Of a stretch of 64,000 nt of DNA, positions 34,001 to 47,800 are shown piece after piece. The stretch comes from Xenopus tropicalis (taxonomy: Eukaryota; Chordata; Amphibia; Anura; Pipidae). The notes under the pieces were generated by a model. The model saw only the letters and a program-made list of their open reading frames with translations. It made no database searches and was not told the DNA's origin. Numbering within the stretch: position 1 is the first letter of the stretch; the number at the start of each line of letters is the position of its first letter. Location: contig NC_030683.2 of assembly GCF_000004195.4 (NCBI RefSeq), positions 75,549,764-75,613,763 on the forward strand, written 5' to 3'. The position numbers and the translations under genes were made by a program.

Positions 34001-37000
34001 GTTTAAAATTTACTTAAAATGTAAAATCCATTTTTCATTTCATTTTTTCTCTTTTAGATTTATTACTATTCCAATGGACAAACCTACAAACCTGGATCTC
34101 AGTCTGAAAGACTAAGTATTTCAGCGACTCCACCAGTTACAGGAATTGCATCAATTCACCTAAATAATATTATATCATCTGACAGTGGTTCCTATGTGTG
34201 TGAAGTAAACAATCCCCCAGATTTCAGTGGCACTGGCTCAGGAATTGTGAAACTCATAGTTCAAGGTAAGTTTCTGACGACAGGCACTCTTTCTGAAGGG
34301 TGTTAGTTTAGCAAAATTAGTTATGAATTCTTAAAGAGGACATAAATCTTCCATAGCAGAGTGTTGCCTGGCCCAAATGTTTCTAGACTGCAGCACCATT
34401 CATGCTATATTATATTGCTAAAGGAAGCTACATACAGTCTAACAAAATCAAGTCTGAATTGTTACAGCAATGCTGCTATATAGAGCTTTTCAAAGAGGAT
34501 CTTCTGGTGAAAATTCTGTTTCCTTTGTTAGTATCCTGTAAACATTTATATAATATATAAAAAGTATTTTCTTTTAGTTCCCCGCACTTATGTAGCACAA
34601 TATTTCTGCTGATGTTTGATTATAGTGTAAATTCAACAGACAAATATTGCACAGTAATCTATGTTAGATAACAAAAATGATGGTTGGCATAGTGCTGGTA
34701 ATGGACTTTGGGTTGGCTTTTTTGGAGCACCAAGGGGCACACATAAAAAGGTTTTGGGGAAGGTTTGTGCCCTGTTCAAATGTTATAGTCTAAAACTTTT
34801 ATTTTCAGCTCATATTACATATCTATAGCTACAATACAGATGCAAGAACTGGAGGCTGTTGTATTAATCAGGTTGCCAGTCACACAGTGTGAAGGCCGGC
34901 CTATCTATCTTTAAGTTCAAATGTTTTCGAAATTGCATTGATTGATCTATTTATTTTTACAAATTCAACTGCTTTTAAGTACACCCAACATTCACCTCTA
35001 TGGAAACTTGCCAGGTTTGAGCATTTGATGTTTTGAGTTTTTCTAGAGAATTTTGTCAGGTTTTTTTACCCTATTTTCTTAATTCTAGAACAATATGTGA
35101 TCTTCATTTTAATAAACAGTTCCCCTATCTTTTATAGACTTGAGTTTCTATCATGCTGTAACCCCTACACTGGAGAATGTATTAGAATGTAAGCCCTTGT
35201 GGGCAGGGCCCTTTATTACCTAAAGCATCAGTTGTACTAAGGGCCGCCTTCTGGGACCGTATGGTCACAGTGCACACAAACAAACCAATGGCACATATAC
35301 AAGTTAGAAAACAAAAAGAGATCCTCTGCACTCAACCATTATCAATATATAGGACATTAAGACAATCTGTGCATTAAGCTACCACGAAATGCCCTTCCCA
35401 CTACGTCAAAGTCATCCCTTCTGGCCAGTCCAACACTGACTTATGCGATTCATTAAGAAATCTACGACTTCAATATACATTTAGCAAAGGGACTAAGTTT
35501 TACCTGCAACTGTCTTGCTTTCAAGGTTAAAATCCCCATATGGTTGCCCTTTTATTGGCTACACTGGGATCACCTGACTGCAGCTGGGAAGGGTGGGAGC
35601 TACAACATGGAGCTGGCCACTGCTCCTGTATAGACTATAGCAAAAAAGGGGAAAGTTGTGCTCAACCACTAAATTTTAACCATTAGGTGGGGGTGCAATG
35701 AGGTTGTGACCACAAAATACATACAAACAACAACAAGTCATTGTTACTCTCGCTCTGCTGGTTAAGTATTTATTCTGAGGGAGTAGTTTTCCTTTAATAT
35801 TTTTCAACATTTCAGTGCCAGTGGCCCAGTGAATGGAAAATAAAAATCTTCAAATGAGAATCTAGCCTCCTATGGGTATACCCAGATCCCTATATCCTCA
35901 CCACTTTTTGTATAAAGTTCAGAACTTACTATGGACTACAAATAAGCCTACAAACCACCTCAGTTCACAGTGTGCAGGAAAAGTAAGTAAACAATTGAAA
36001 TACACAAAAGTGTTGCACCTTTATAAGTTGCTCTCTTATGTTGTTATTGCTGAAGCTGCAATGTCTGTTTCCAAGAATGCCTTTATATTCTCCTATATTA
36101 ATTACAGCTTTTTTGATTTCAGTTCCCCCATCCACCCCAACATGCCAGTTGAATGGGAAAGCCATAGCAGGAAGCGATGTGACATTGATGTGCAGTTCCG
36201 CTGAAGGTTACCCAACTCCAGTTTATTCATGGACTTTTGCAGGATCCAAGGTATCATCCTTTCCTAGCATGTTGGAAAGTAAGTGGAGTTTTTTTATTTT
36301 GTTTTTGGGACACTGGATTAATTAATTAGGATTCTCACTTTGGGGTGTTTACAACTGTGATCTTGATGCATTTGGGCTGGTTGTTCACATCACTGGCTTC
36401 TTTGCAACTAAAAACAATTGCTTTGGCTGCACCTGCATCAAAGCCCAGATGTGAATGTAATACTTACAGTATGTTATGTTCTGAAGAACAGCAGATTATT
36501 TCACGTCAGCTTTCTCTAGTATAAAAATGGCTTATCATAGAGAAAATATAGAATTTTTGGAGCATATTTGTAATTTAGTGCAAATGTGTTAGGACAAGGA
36601 AGCTTTATTGGTCTGATGCACAGACCATACAATACATCTACATTCTGTATTACCAGGAAAGTTGCTTGTGCTGGGCGACTACCCCAAAGATTTTTTTTTC
36701 AGGGGGCCTGGCCTTTCTACGCTATGCCACTGACTGGAAAATCTGAAAAGGCTCAGCAAACAAGCAAGAGATATATTAACATATTTTTCTTAATACAGAT
36801 GAAATAAGCGGAAGCCTCCTTATCACCAACATTTCACAGGCCAATTCCGGAACATACCAGTGCTTGGCAACAAATGACCAGGGGACAGCAACATGTGACT
36901 TGACAGTTTCTGTTACAAGTAATACTTTCCATTCTCACTTCTCACTGTTTTATTTTTGTCATTAGTAACAATACATAGAAGACAAGAGCAAATAGGAATG

Positions 37001-40000
37001 TTGCTTACACTAATGTATTCATTATTTATTCATGGATATAATATCATTATTTGTAACTAAAACTGTTTGTAGGGCTCATTTACATCTGCAAGCACAATGG
37101 GAAACTGTTGTGTGCATTAAAATGCACTCTTCACACTTTTAATGTTGAGCTGCTGCACCTATGAGGGAACCCTGGAGCTACCCCCAAAGCCGCCCCCACT
37201 ATCCACCCCCCACCCCATCCCAGGATTACACGAATGCGTATCCATTTAGCTTGCATATGGAGCACTGAGGACAGAATAGTGCTAAAGTTTTCCTTTTCCC
37301 AGTGCTCCTTATGTGAGCAAAATTTAGGTGCGGCTGGGTGGCATGCCACCCCTAAAATTGTGCCGCCCTAGGCTAAGGCCTTTTTTGCCTCGCCACAAAT
37401 CTGGGCCTGGCTACCCCCAACTTCTGACCAGATGGTAATTCCAGGGTTCCCTTTGCTCCCACCGCCAATTAGTGCAGCACACTTGCACAGACATCTCTTG
37501 CTTGCCGAGCACAGGATATAATGCCAGACAGACTTTAAAAATATTTGGCGCAACGATTTGTGCCCGATTCACAACAAAGCACATGCTCAGTTGCATCCAT
37601 TTTGCCGAATCAGACGCAATTGCTTTAAGAGAATCACCTGTTTGCATCCACAATGATGCCGGGATTCTGTGGAAAAAAATGTGAATTGTGGGAAAAAACC
37701 ATAGCAATTGCACTTGAAATTGCCCTTTGCTCACCGCAAAGGTAATTTTTCATTAATAGAAAAAATAAAACCACATAAAGTAGGTTCCATGGTTTCCATC
37801 TTAACTTTTATTGATTTTTTACATTGCATCAAGTTTCTACAGGAGGACAGGATGGATTTTATGGCGAAGGAAATTAATATGCAGTGCTTAAGTGTTTGAC
37901 ATCTATAGTATAAGGAATTATACTATAAGAAGTATAGGAGGAGCATACTGTAAGTTGGATTTTTTCTGGGAACTCTAATACTCTAATTTAACTGAATGCA
38001 ATGCCAGCATTGGAAGGCCACTGCTGATATTGCCTTGGAATATGCATGATTCTAATGAAAAGCAGCAGTGATTGTGCCCTTCACTTTTGGTACAACATGG
38101 CATTCCAGCCCTCTACGGTAGTTCTGCATGATGTGTTCAACCTATAACAAGTAGATGGCCATATACTGCTGTGGAATGGAAATTCTACTAGAGAGTGGAC
38201 AGTGATGCTGCCAAGAGCCACAAGACTTGTAGGAAAACCCTTTAGCTAGGTCAGCTGGCAAATGTTCAGAACAATTTAATCTCCAGATCAGAATTATTAG
38301 CATGCAGTTTGAATTTACAATGAGGTAGTGGCAAGTTATGCACTAAACTCAGGTTACTTATCATTGGTATTATTGCCAATGATTTTTACATGAAAATACA
38401 AAACAACAACAAAAACAAAAAACGCTGCAAGTATAACTGGGGGGTTAAAATATTAAATTGGCCTTGTGAAGATAAATTATCTTTCTGGATACTTTCTGGA
38501 GAAATGTTCTATCTCTCTCCACTCTAAGATAAAAAAGACAATAAAGATGATAGATATCATATGAATAAAAAATGAATTGTTCAGACCCATCTATCTCTTT
38601 AACTCATATGCAAAGGAATCTGAAATATGATAAAAAGCGCATCACAGTGGGGGAAATTGTTTAGATCAATGACCATCCTGAATCTAATGGATCCAGTGGA
38701 TTACATGGCTTAATATGCCCTGGGAAAATGAATGCTACAGGCTCAGCTTTATGTAAATTATCCTTTAAATATTTAATGTCACAAAGAAAGACACTGATGA
38801 AACAATGAACTATGATGAATTGCTCAATATGTTATGAGGCATTAAGCCAGCTTCAGACTATTTACTGTATGCTACCTGTCTTTGGCAGGCTGCAGAGCCT
38901 TATGGTTAAGTGTGCAGTGCATGTTATTATTACCATGTATTATGATTTCAAACCTGGAAATTACACTTCAGATCTGATGAAAAAGGTCTTCATACAGACA
39001 TCATTATAACACAGTAATATATAAGTAAGTATAACACAATAAAACAGACCCCTTTCTGTTTCCAGAAAAAACAGCCTAGACTACAACATAGAGACAGGAT
39101 TGATGCATAATAACAATAGCAACACAGTGTTCCCACACCAAGGGTATATTTGAGCTCTGCTGTTCACAAAGACGCATTCCAGGATTAGATCCTGGAAATT
39201 CTGGAATCACATATTAAAATTATAAAACAATTTGCTCATTTACTAAGTGAAGGTACGAAGTGCAAAATATAGGTGAATGTATTCTGCAGTTTTACTCCTG
39301 CCCTGCACCTAGCAATCTAGATGTAGGTCTTTGCACTGGGGGTGGCATGGGGGTGGACCAATCCACAGTGACACAGCGGGGGCAAAGGAGAGCGCAGTAA
39401 CAAGCATCGGCTGCATGGGGCAAGATACCCAATTCTAGGTGTAGACAGAGGAGATACCTGCCTAGAGCCCCCCACCATTGTGCTCCAGGCAGGTGCTTCT
39501 TCTGCCTACCCCTAGTTCCAGCCCAGGGTGGCATGTGGCATTACCTACTTGTCCCCCTAATGTTCATGTCATTTACACACATTTATTTAGGGAGTGTTGG
39601 AGGGTGCAAGCTGCAGCAAAGCCCTATACAGAATCTTCCCTTAGTGCTCAGGGATTAGAAAGATACAAATAAAAATTTAAAAAGAGAGAAATGCAAGTGG
39701 CACAAAAATAACTCATTCAGGAGATGCCTCTGTCTGGGGTCCGGCTTTGTCCTTACTGCTTGCCATAAAGCAGGTAGTAAGAATAGGGATAAGTTGCAGC
39801 CTGTGTTTACCATCGCTCAACGATCGGGGCCAAACGATCGAATTAGAGCAGCAGGTATAGGCACCACTGGTTCGGGGACCTCATCAATGAGCTGTTGCGC
39901 CTGCCTGATCGAGATCTTTTATGCCCATACAGCGGCAGATAAGTTGCCGATTCAGTCTAAAGGACTGATATCAGCAGCTAGAATCGGCCTGTGTATGGCA

Positions 40001-42881
40001 ACCTTTAGGGGACTGGCAGTGGGAGGGAATTCAGCACTGTCAAATGCAGGGAGCCCTGTTTTCATGAGGGGAAGTTGCAGGTGTCTGTGCTCCAAAAAAC
40101 ATGGTAAGCAGGTTGCACAGTGCAAAAAAATGGTTAATTGTGCTAGTTTTTTGTACTTTGCACCCTACTTGCACCCATATAGTTTTTCAGCCCTTGGTCT
40201 GAATGTTGTGATCACAGAGGGCCAGTGGCACTCTAGCCAACCAAAGACCACAGATCGGCAGATGCACTCCATTTGATGTACACATGCACACTCTGAACTA
40301 GCTATTTTGAGTTTTTCTACTAAAGAGGAATAATGTTACTTTAACTAACTTGGCACAACCGTATTATAGATTGTAATACAGTAAATTGATGACATGCATG
40401 TTTTCATTACTATATTTCTATATTGATACCTAGAGCAGTTTCTGTTGACATCAATGCAGTCATGGAACTGTTCTGCAAAAGAAACAGCTGGTGAAAGCTA
40501 GGAACCAGTAATAAACAGATGACCCCAGATTTTTGTTGTTTTCCAACTGCTGAATAACCAACATGACTGCTTATTTTTTTTTCAGCCGCTGCTGATGCCG
40601 GAACAATAGCAGGTGTTGTCGTAGGAGTTCTGTTGGCAATACTGTTGATTGTAGCTGTAGCCATTTATATTTTATGCTATAGAAGAAAACAGAAGAAGGC
40701 TCCGAAACCTGATTACCCTGGAAATGAAATAAGGTGAGTTAACTGCATAAAAATGGAGTGTTATGTGATAGGGGAAATTAGCAAGGATTTTAACAAGGTT
40801 CACTGGTGACAGCACAATTAGGCAGGTCTTTATTGCTCACTTTGACGACTGCTGAATTAGAAGCAGAGGGCATGTGTTTTTAAAGACTGGTGAATATACT
40901 TAATGTGCATGGATACTGCAAAATTTCTTGCATTTTAAGTTCATCCTACATTCCTAGACATTGACAGTATTTTCTCTAGCCATCTGAAATTTAAAATGAT
41001 ATCTGGATGCAGGGGTCAGGGAAATCTGGCACCATTTGTGTCAGTATGTGCTACTCCATCCCTTGTAGCTGAATGCTGGTTGCATCAGTTTTGCTGAATA
41101 AGTTGCAAAAAGCACAGGGAACACATACACAACAGAATACATACCAAATTAACACCTGCTTTTGGGAGGTGTCACTTCTAGTATTCCCTTTGCATTTAGC
41201 ACTTAAACAGGTGACTTACACGTAATGAATCTCACCCTAACATAGTAGTGAATATTATGCAATTTGAACCCACACTGATGCAATCAAAATGTTAGTGTTG
41301 TTTTCAGGCAAATCACCAACTTATCAGTACGGATAAATTGTATGCAAGTTGCAGTTTATCATGCTAGTTTGTGGACAGCTCTAACTTATTCACATAGTTT
41401 ACTAACCATACACCCAACGTAGACACCATTATGATTTTATTCTTTCCTTACCCTGGTAGTAGCATGAGTTAGTATACTCTAGACCAGTGCTGACCAACTG
41501 GCATCCCGCGACCCCCCTCATTGTGGCCCCCCACCTGTCTGGCTGCTTTGATGGCTTACTCTTGTCTAAGCTTTAAATGGTATCAGTACTGTGGTTAACT
41601 GCCCCCCCCCCCCCCCCCCCCCCCCCCGCATGGTTCACACCTCAGATTCAGGCTGTAAACCCCCTGTATTGTTTAAAAATGTAATCCCCTGTGTTGTTCA
41701 CACCTTTTAATCCCTACATTGTTCACCCCCTGCAGTGTTCACACCTCAGGCTCAGGCTGTAATCACCCACATTGTTCTCCTATTCACACCTCAGACAGCA
41801 GTAGAAACCCACAAATAAACCCTGCACACTACAAAAAGAACATATACTGAGGTGGTACTGCAATTAATATATATATATTTTTTTTAAATATATAGTTATT
41901 GTGCAGGCTGTAGGAGCAGTGCCATACACACAGGCAGCATAGAGCAGAGAGAGTATGGCACACACAGGTAGGGTAGGGAAGGCAGAGTATGGCACACACA
42001 GGCAGGGTAGGGAAGTCAGAGTATGGCACACACAGGCAGGGTAGGGCAGGCAGAGTATGGCACACACAGGCAGGGTAGGGCAGGCAGAGTATGGCACACA
42101 CAGGCAGCATAGGGCAGAGTATGGCACACGCAGGCAGGGTAGGGAAGGCAGAGTATGGCACACACAGGCAGGGTAGGGAAGGCAGAGTATGGCACACACA
42201 GGCAGGGTAGGTCAGGCAGAGTATGGCACACACAGGCAGGGTAGGGCAGGCAGAGTATGGCACACACAGGCAGGGTAGGGAAGGCAGTGTATGGCACACA
42301 CAGGCAGGGTAGGGCAGGCAGAGTATGGCACACACAGGCAGGGTAGGGAAGGCAGAGTATGGCACACACAGGCAGGGTTGGGAAGGCAGAGTATGGCACA
42401 TAGAGGCAGGGTAGGGAAGGCAGAGTATGGCAGGTATTTGCTGTACTACAACCATTAATATGGGTATGGTCATGTGATAACACGGGTGTGGTTTCAAAAA
42501 GGGGAGTGGTCAAAACTGGCTTTCATTATCGGCCCTCTACTATGTAGGTCGGAAAAATTTCGGCCCTCGGTACCACAGAAGTTGGACAGCATTGCTTTAG
42601 ACATTCAACTTTTGATTTGATCTTCAGGCATGATATTTACTGTCAAAGGGATCCATTAGCTGATAATTGTATGCAAGTAATTATCATTTCTAGCATTATC
42701 ATTAAATTACCTCTTCTTACTAATTTTATCTTCTAATTAACACCACTGCTTTCTTATTTTTTCTATGTCACAAAGGGAAGACGCAATGTCACCAGGAATG
42801 CGTGAGGGGAGAAGATCCAGCCAAACAGACTCATACCTTTTAAATAATGCAGCAACAAGGCATGAAAGCATGGTTGTTTAA
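31087..42881 (+). CDS. vsig2: V-set and Ig domain-containing protein 2 (CTX family)
   Basis: Seven coding exons join in phase: 31087-31138, 32956-33119, 34058-34265, 36123-36278, 36799-36918, 40586-40733 and 42776-42881. The product has 317 residues, against about 327 in human VSIG2. Residues 1-17 are a signal peptide. An IgV domain follows with C44 and C120 and the family mark VNNPPDF. A C2 domain has C165 and C215 plus the extra CTX-family pair C149 and C226. An N-glycosylation site is at N204. The membrane helix is at about 241-265, then a 50-residue basic tail ending MVV. Every intron has GT-AG ends. The family acts in cell-surface adhesion, and frog CTX marks cortical thymocytes. The REDA.SPG tail motif, the MVV end and the convergent nrgn neighbour favour vsig2 over vsig1. 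Intron 6 carries a hAT-like insertion. Confidence 0.93.
31139..32955 (+). other. vsig2 intron 1
   Basis: Begins GTAAGAG and ends TTTTCAG. It is AT-rich, with A-rich low-complexity DNA at about 32160-32600. No repeat family was recognised. Confidence 0.8.
33120..34057 (+). other. vsig2 intron 2
   Basis: Begins GTAGGT and ends CTTTTAG, phase 0, splitting the V domain after residue 72 as expected for CTX-family genes, which split their V domain. Nothing else recognised. Confidence 0.8.
34266..36122 (+). other. vsig2 intron 3
   Basis: Begins GTAAGT and ends TTTCAG, phase 1, between the V and C2 domains. A phrase gtaagcccttgtgggcaggg near 35190 is a common dispersed-repeat end. No exon is seen inside. 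Confidence 0.8.
36919..40585 (+). other. vsig2 intron 5
   Basis: Begins GTAATA (a weak donor) and ends TTTTTTTCAG. It separates the C2 domain from the membrane exon. A TIR-element remnant lies at about 39805-40010, ending cctgtgtatggcaaccttta. The 160-codon frame at 39794-40276 overlaps it and is not considered a gene. Confidence 0.75.
41485..42594. mobile_element. hAT-like element with minisatellite, copy 2
   Basis: In vsig2 intron 6, reverse of the copy at 22087-23322. The 8-base flanks are CTCTAGAC (41477-41484) and CTTTAGAC (42595-42602), one mismatch. The left end is cagtgctgaccaactgg, and the complement of the right end is caatgctgtccaacttctg. A 26-base C run lies at 41602-41627. It has the same 34-bp minisatellite and no transposase. 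Confidence 0.9.
41930..42433. repeat. 34-bp minisatellite in hAT-like copy 2
   Basis: About 14 units of ggcagagtatggcacacaca followed by ggcagggtagggaa. The units are more uniform than in copy 1. The open frames across it on the minus strand are repeat artefacts. Confidence 0.9.
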
Positions 42882-43385
42882 TATAAAACTAAAAAGGACA
42901 TTTTACAATGTAAGAACAGACAAACCCCATGTTTTTTTCTTTATCTAGCCAGATAAGTGGCTACCTGGTAGGTAGTTCTCCATTTAGCAATCAAATCTAT
43001 AGTAGGCAACACAAGAAGACAACAGCAGCAGCAGAAGAAGAAGCAATGACTTAAATAAGGTAGCCACATCCATTGAAGCTATAGGCAGAAGAACAATATA
43101 CACCTAATTCACTGCAATGTCTATAAATAGTGGGAAATGTTACATTTGTCATTTACTATTCCTCTAGGAACACAGGAGTGTGCCCCTGAACACAGGTTCA
43201 GAGAACTAGAGGAATGTCTGTGTTTCGCAGTACAGCATGTGTGCATAAAAGGTCAGATTGCAGATATATTCTGTACTTTGCACACTGCTTTCATTGCTGT
43301 TACATGGTCCCTAAATCTCTGTCTCTCTTAATTTATGCTAGTTGTGTAATGGGCTCTAAATAAAGTGTCTGAAAGCACAGGCTGC
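42882..43385 (+). other. vsig2 3' UTR
   Basis: Follows the TAA at 42879-42881. An AATAAA at 43359-43364 within ctctaaataaagtg is the first good poly(A) signal, predicting an end near 43380. No other exon features are seen. Confidence 0.65.
43359..43364 (+). terminator. Probable vsig2 polyadenylation signal
   Basis: AATAAA about 480 bases after the stop codon, followed 20-30 bases later by a GT-containing stretch. A second AATAAA near 45455 would give a longer form. Confidence 0.6.
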
Positions 43386-46300
43386 ACTGATGGGGGGGAG
43401 GGGCATTATCCTTCTTTGTGCCAGTAGCTGATTAAAAGACCCCTAAAATTTCTTTCAGACATATCTAAAAATAAGAATGGGTGGAAAATAGATTTATTTT
43501 TTTATTTACAGAGAAAAAGTTTTGATTTTGGTTTTTATTGTCAACTAGTTTGCCCCAGTAAAAAACATTCTCTCATCCAAGTAAGAATTTTCTATATAGT
43601 GACATTATATCAGAAATTTTCCTGGTACAAAAAGTATGACTGCCTTGTGAAACTGATATTTGCTTTATTATTACTTTGAATGTCAAAATATTCTAGAAAA
43701 ACGTAACAAATGTTTCTCATGGAAAAAAATTTAACCATCCAGCCTGAATTTGACTTTTTGAAAATAATTATTTTTCAGCATATGCCTACACATTTATCTA
43801 GCATAGATATATAGTCCTACTTTAAACCCAGTGCCAGATTAAAGTAAAATATGTTAAATATTATCGCATAAGGGGTACCCATTATTTCTTTATTAAAATG
43901 ACGGCATGCGGGATTAGCAGGTCACCAACCTGCTTTACTGTTGATTTCAAAATATATTTTTATGTTATATTATCAAAGTCTTGCAAACCTTTTCATTATT
44001 CAAGGCACTAGACCGGTACAAAACTAGAGTAACTGGGTTTCTGGGTCAAGGCAAGAAGGAATTAAAGACTGCAAACTAAAATTGTTTCCCACAGCAATCA
44101 GGAAATCAGTTATTTGAAATATATTAACATATGGAAACACACATAGGCACACACACATATATATTTATATTAGTGATTCTTTCACTTTCCTTTTTTCTTT
44201 ATAGAGAAACTTGTCTGTCATCATTCATGTACAGTTAGGGGCCTATTTACTAAGGTTTTCTAAGAAAAGTTACATTTTATGATTTAGATTTAAGTATATG
44301 TTTTTTTAGAAGTATGTGATTGTTTTGTTTTTTCTCAAAAGATTTTAGATAATTCTGAGTATTTTCTCAAAAAATTTGAGATTTTTTAAAAAAATGCCAA
44401 ACTTTCACGATTTATAAAACTTTATGTGACTTTTTTGACTGACAAAAAGTACTTCAGGTTTTAACTGGTGAGAACCATTGAGTCCTTTGGAGGCTTGGAA
44501 TAGCAGAGGGATAGAACAGTCAGTGACAGCCTGTTCATGTCACATTTTCAAGGGGAAATTAATCACCTCATTACCGTTTTTGAAGAGTAGGCATTCACTA
44601 AGCAAATCTTCAGACAGAATTCTTAATTAAAAAGTAACGTTATTGGAGTACCGCCTTACGCATTTCGTGTTCACAGACACTTAATCATTTGCCTAAATTA
44701 ATCATTTATTAAATAAAAACACTTTTTAATCAAGAATTGTGCCTGAAGATTTGCTTAGTGAGTGTCTGCTCTTCATACAAACTGTGATATCTGCTCCCCT
44801 AGCTGAAGGCTCAGGGTGGTGCAACTGAGCCTCTTATTCCCTGTGGTGAGTTGTTGGAAATATTTTATAATGCTCCTAAAATGGCTGCTGGAGCAATTCC
44901 TGTTTGGGAAAAATAAAGAGGATTCATGGATATGAATGCCCATTTAAATTTCAAGAATTTCTGCTTGAAAAAAAATTTGATTTTCGGACAATAAAGTCAA
45001 TATTTTCGTTCAACCCTACCAAAATTATCGTGACATTTAATAAATGCAAGAAAGATAGAGTTTTATGATTAGCATTTATAACTATTGAACATTTTCACTA
45101 ATTTATTATAGTGGATGATAATATGTAAACTCAAACTGAGTGCACACAGAATCTTTAGACACTTTGAATGTTTTAGATACAAGTGTTCTTTTCTCTATTG
45201 ATACTGTTTTAATACTGATTTTACAAGGGATATTCAGTGCAGTTTCCATTAACTTTTCATTTTGTTTTTCATTTATTTTTATTTTCCCAGGATTTGTATT
45301 TCATGTTGTATGTTGACACATCCCTGGATTGTGACATAACTTAACTGTTAGTGCTGATATTTTGCTGGCAAGGACTGTTTTTAAGATGTGGGAGTGCTTC
45401 ACTTTTGCACTTTGATTAAGTTTGGGGACCTAGATGAAACATCAGTCTCTTTTAAATAAATGATCTGTGGATTTTATCAACCTTGGGAGTGTGCTGTGTT
45501 TTTGATGTGATATATAATAAATAATACACAACAGCCATAAATATCCTGTAAATTATATCCTTATAAACAGTGCTTAGGGATGTCATCAGTAATAATCGGT
45601 GCTTAGTGATGTCATTTCTGTCACATAACTTAGTGACACTTGTGTATAATAATAAATAATGTACCTTTGTTGTAAAATGTGAGGCTGTTTAAGTCACCTC
45701 AGAGTTCCATTACTTTACTAAAAGCCCTCTGTCTTAGGCCTTGTGCCTTTATATGGTCATGGATTCCTCTGTAATTTATAACATTAAAATAAATTATAAC
45801 ATGTTACCACAGGGGATATATCATTCTATATATATATATAATAATAAGAGTCCTTAACTGCCAGGCGCATGGCATATTTATTCTGTCCTTGAGAATGAAT
45901 TAATAGTTTTTTTTTATTGTTCTATATTGATGTTGGAGCACACCAAATCTCATTGGAAAGCCCTTTTCTCGGGTGTCGTGATGGTGTAAAAAGAATCCCA
46001 TTTTTGTTACAGTTGTAAATTTCCATATTTTGTTAAAAGTAAACAAAAGTAAACAGTTTATATAATTTAATGTGAATCAAAAATACACAACACATCATTA
46101 AAGAAATCGGTATGCAGTTGCAATCAATTTATTTTGCATTTAGTAAAACACAGGACATTGGACCTAATTTGTATTTTGCAGTGAAAAAGTTAAGAATGTA
46201 TCATAGAGAGGCTCCAGAAGTAAATACTACAAGATTCAAATGTATTTATTGCGGAATGGTAAAATTGAAATCTATATTAAAGCAATCTTAAAATGGATAT

Positions 46301-47071
46301 ATCTTAAAACATATTGAGCATGCAGCCATAATTTAATCAAAGCAACACAGAGTAAAATAACATGAAAAAACACAAAGCTTAAAGAGAATGTGCACAAATA
46401 TTTTACCCCAATACCTTTTTATTTTCTTCCAATTAAGTTATTTGATAAATTAAGACAAAAAAAAAAAGAAATCACCACATTGAATGATGCATTTCACACA
46501 CAATCTTCCAGTGGCCACAGAGGGCATTTTCTTTTCAAAGAAGTAAACAGGAGCCCATTTTTTAGTTGGTGCAATGTTCATCTTATGACAAGATAACTCT
46601 TGCCTAGGGGACACACTGCTTCACTTTTTTGTTTCCTGAAACATAAAGACATAAATCATGTAAATGTACAAGAAATAATGCTACACTATTATACATTTCT
46701 CATTAACAATTATTATATTTTTCATTCATTATCTTTTCAGTTAGTTTTATTACATATGTATCTATATATTATCCCTGTGATTTAGCACTGTAGCTGCCCA
46801 AATTATTTTGATATGAATATTCTTTTTTATTCTTCCACTCCTCCACCTGCTAGTTGTACCAGCTTCTTTTAACAGTGATTGGAATGGGTGTACTGCACAG
46901 TGAGTTATAACATGTATAAATCCATTAATATGGTTATCATAGTAAAACCTTTTTAAAAATATTAATGCATAAATGCTCACAATCATCTGCATTAAAATGT
47001 AGTATATTGTGAACAAATAAATGATTTCCAGATGTGCGCTTCCATATGTTTTTCATTTTATAAGAATTGTC
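43386..47071. other. Intergenic stretch between vsig2 and nrgn, part 1
   Basis: No gene is seen. It holds an inverted repeat at 44581-44775 (arms of about 54 bases starting tgaagagtaggcattcacta) and a foldback-like start ggggcctatttactaagg near 44238. Confidence 0.5.
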
Positions 47072-47188
47072 TTAAGCAGGCCATACACGTAATGATTTTT
47101 CTTTACTTTATGGCCAATATCAGTGCAATCAGATATATCCGACAATAACAAAGATCTTTGAAAAATTGTTACGTGTATGGCCAGCTTT
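47072..47188. mobile_element. 117-bp TIR element
   Basis: The ends are taagcaggccatacacgtaa and its near complement ttacgtgtatggccagctt. It belongs with other ggccatacacg elements in the window (a fragment at 56238, a remnant near 40000). No coding capacity. Confidence 0.7.
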
Positions 47189-47800
47189 ACAGAGAGTCAC
47201 TGAAAAAGGCTTGTTCTGCCTACCTATTATAACTATATCCACCCCATAAGATACCATACATGGGTCATGATACTGCGCATTAAATAAGGAAATGGTCATT
47301 GAGTAACAACTGGAAAACTTAAGAAATGGTTAAAAAAAAAAAAGAACTTTACAAAGGGAAGAAGCACAACAATATGCCGCCCATGCCCACACAGCACATT
47401 TATTGCAGAAAATACGTGGCACAAGCTTTTGGGGGATACCCCCTTCTTCAGGTGCAATACAAAAAAAGGAAGACACAAGATCTGGTGGATTGAGAAGTGA
47501 AGGCATGTAAACTCTATTTTACTGGGGGGGGGGGTGAAAAAGATCTCACCAGGTTTATTCTAGAACAGGGATTTTGCCAAGGGATGCCTGGGACGCCAGT
47601 AGGAAGGTAAGGGATGCCAGTGCAGATCTTCCCTAACAGAAGCAGTACCTGGGAAAAAAATTAGCAATCTATTTCACCTGCCTAATATTTTGGTAACTCC
47701 CAGTGAAATATACTTGTCTTGTCTATACATGTCTTTTAAATGCATCCCCAGGAAATAGGCTTCCTTTAGTAGAAAACTAAAACTTTTAAAAATGATGGTC
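47189..47800. other. Intergenic stretch
   Basis: Contains a G run at 47525-47533 or longer. A phrase around 47400-47460 (gcacatttattgcag, ccccttcttcaggtgcaat) resembles dispersed-repeat ends. No gene is seen. Confidence 0.45.

Noticed and set aside
39794..40276. 160-codon plus frame inside vsig2 intron 5
   Set aside because: It overlaps a TIR-element remnant, has no splice continuity with vsig2 exons and no recognisable motif.
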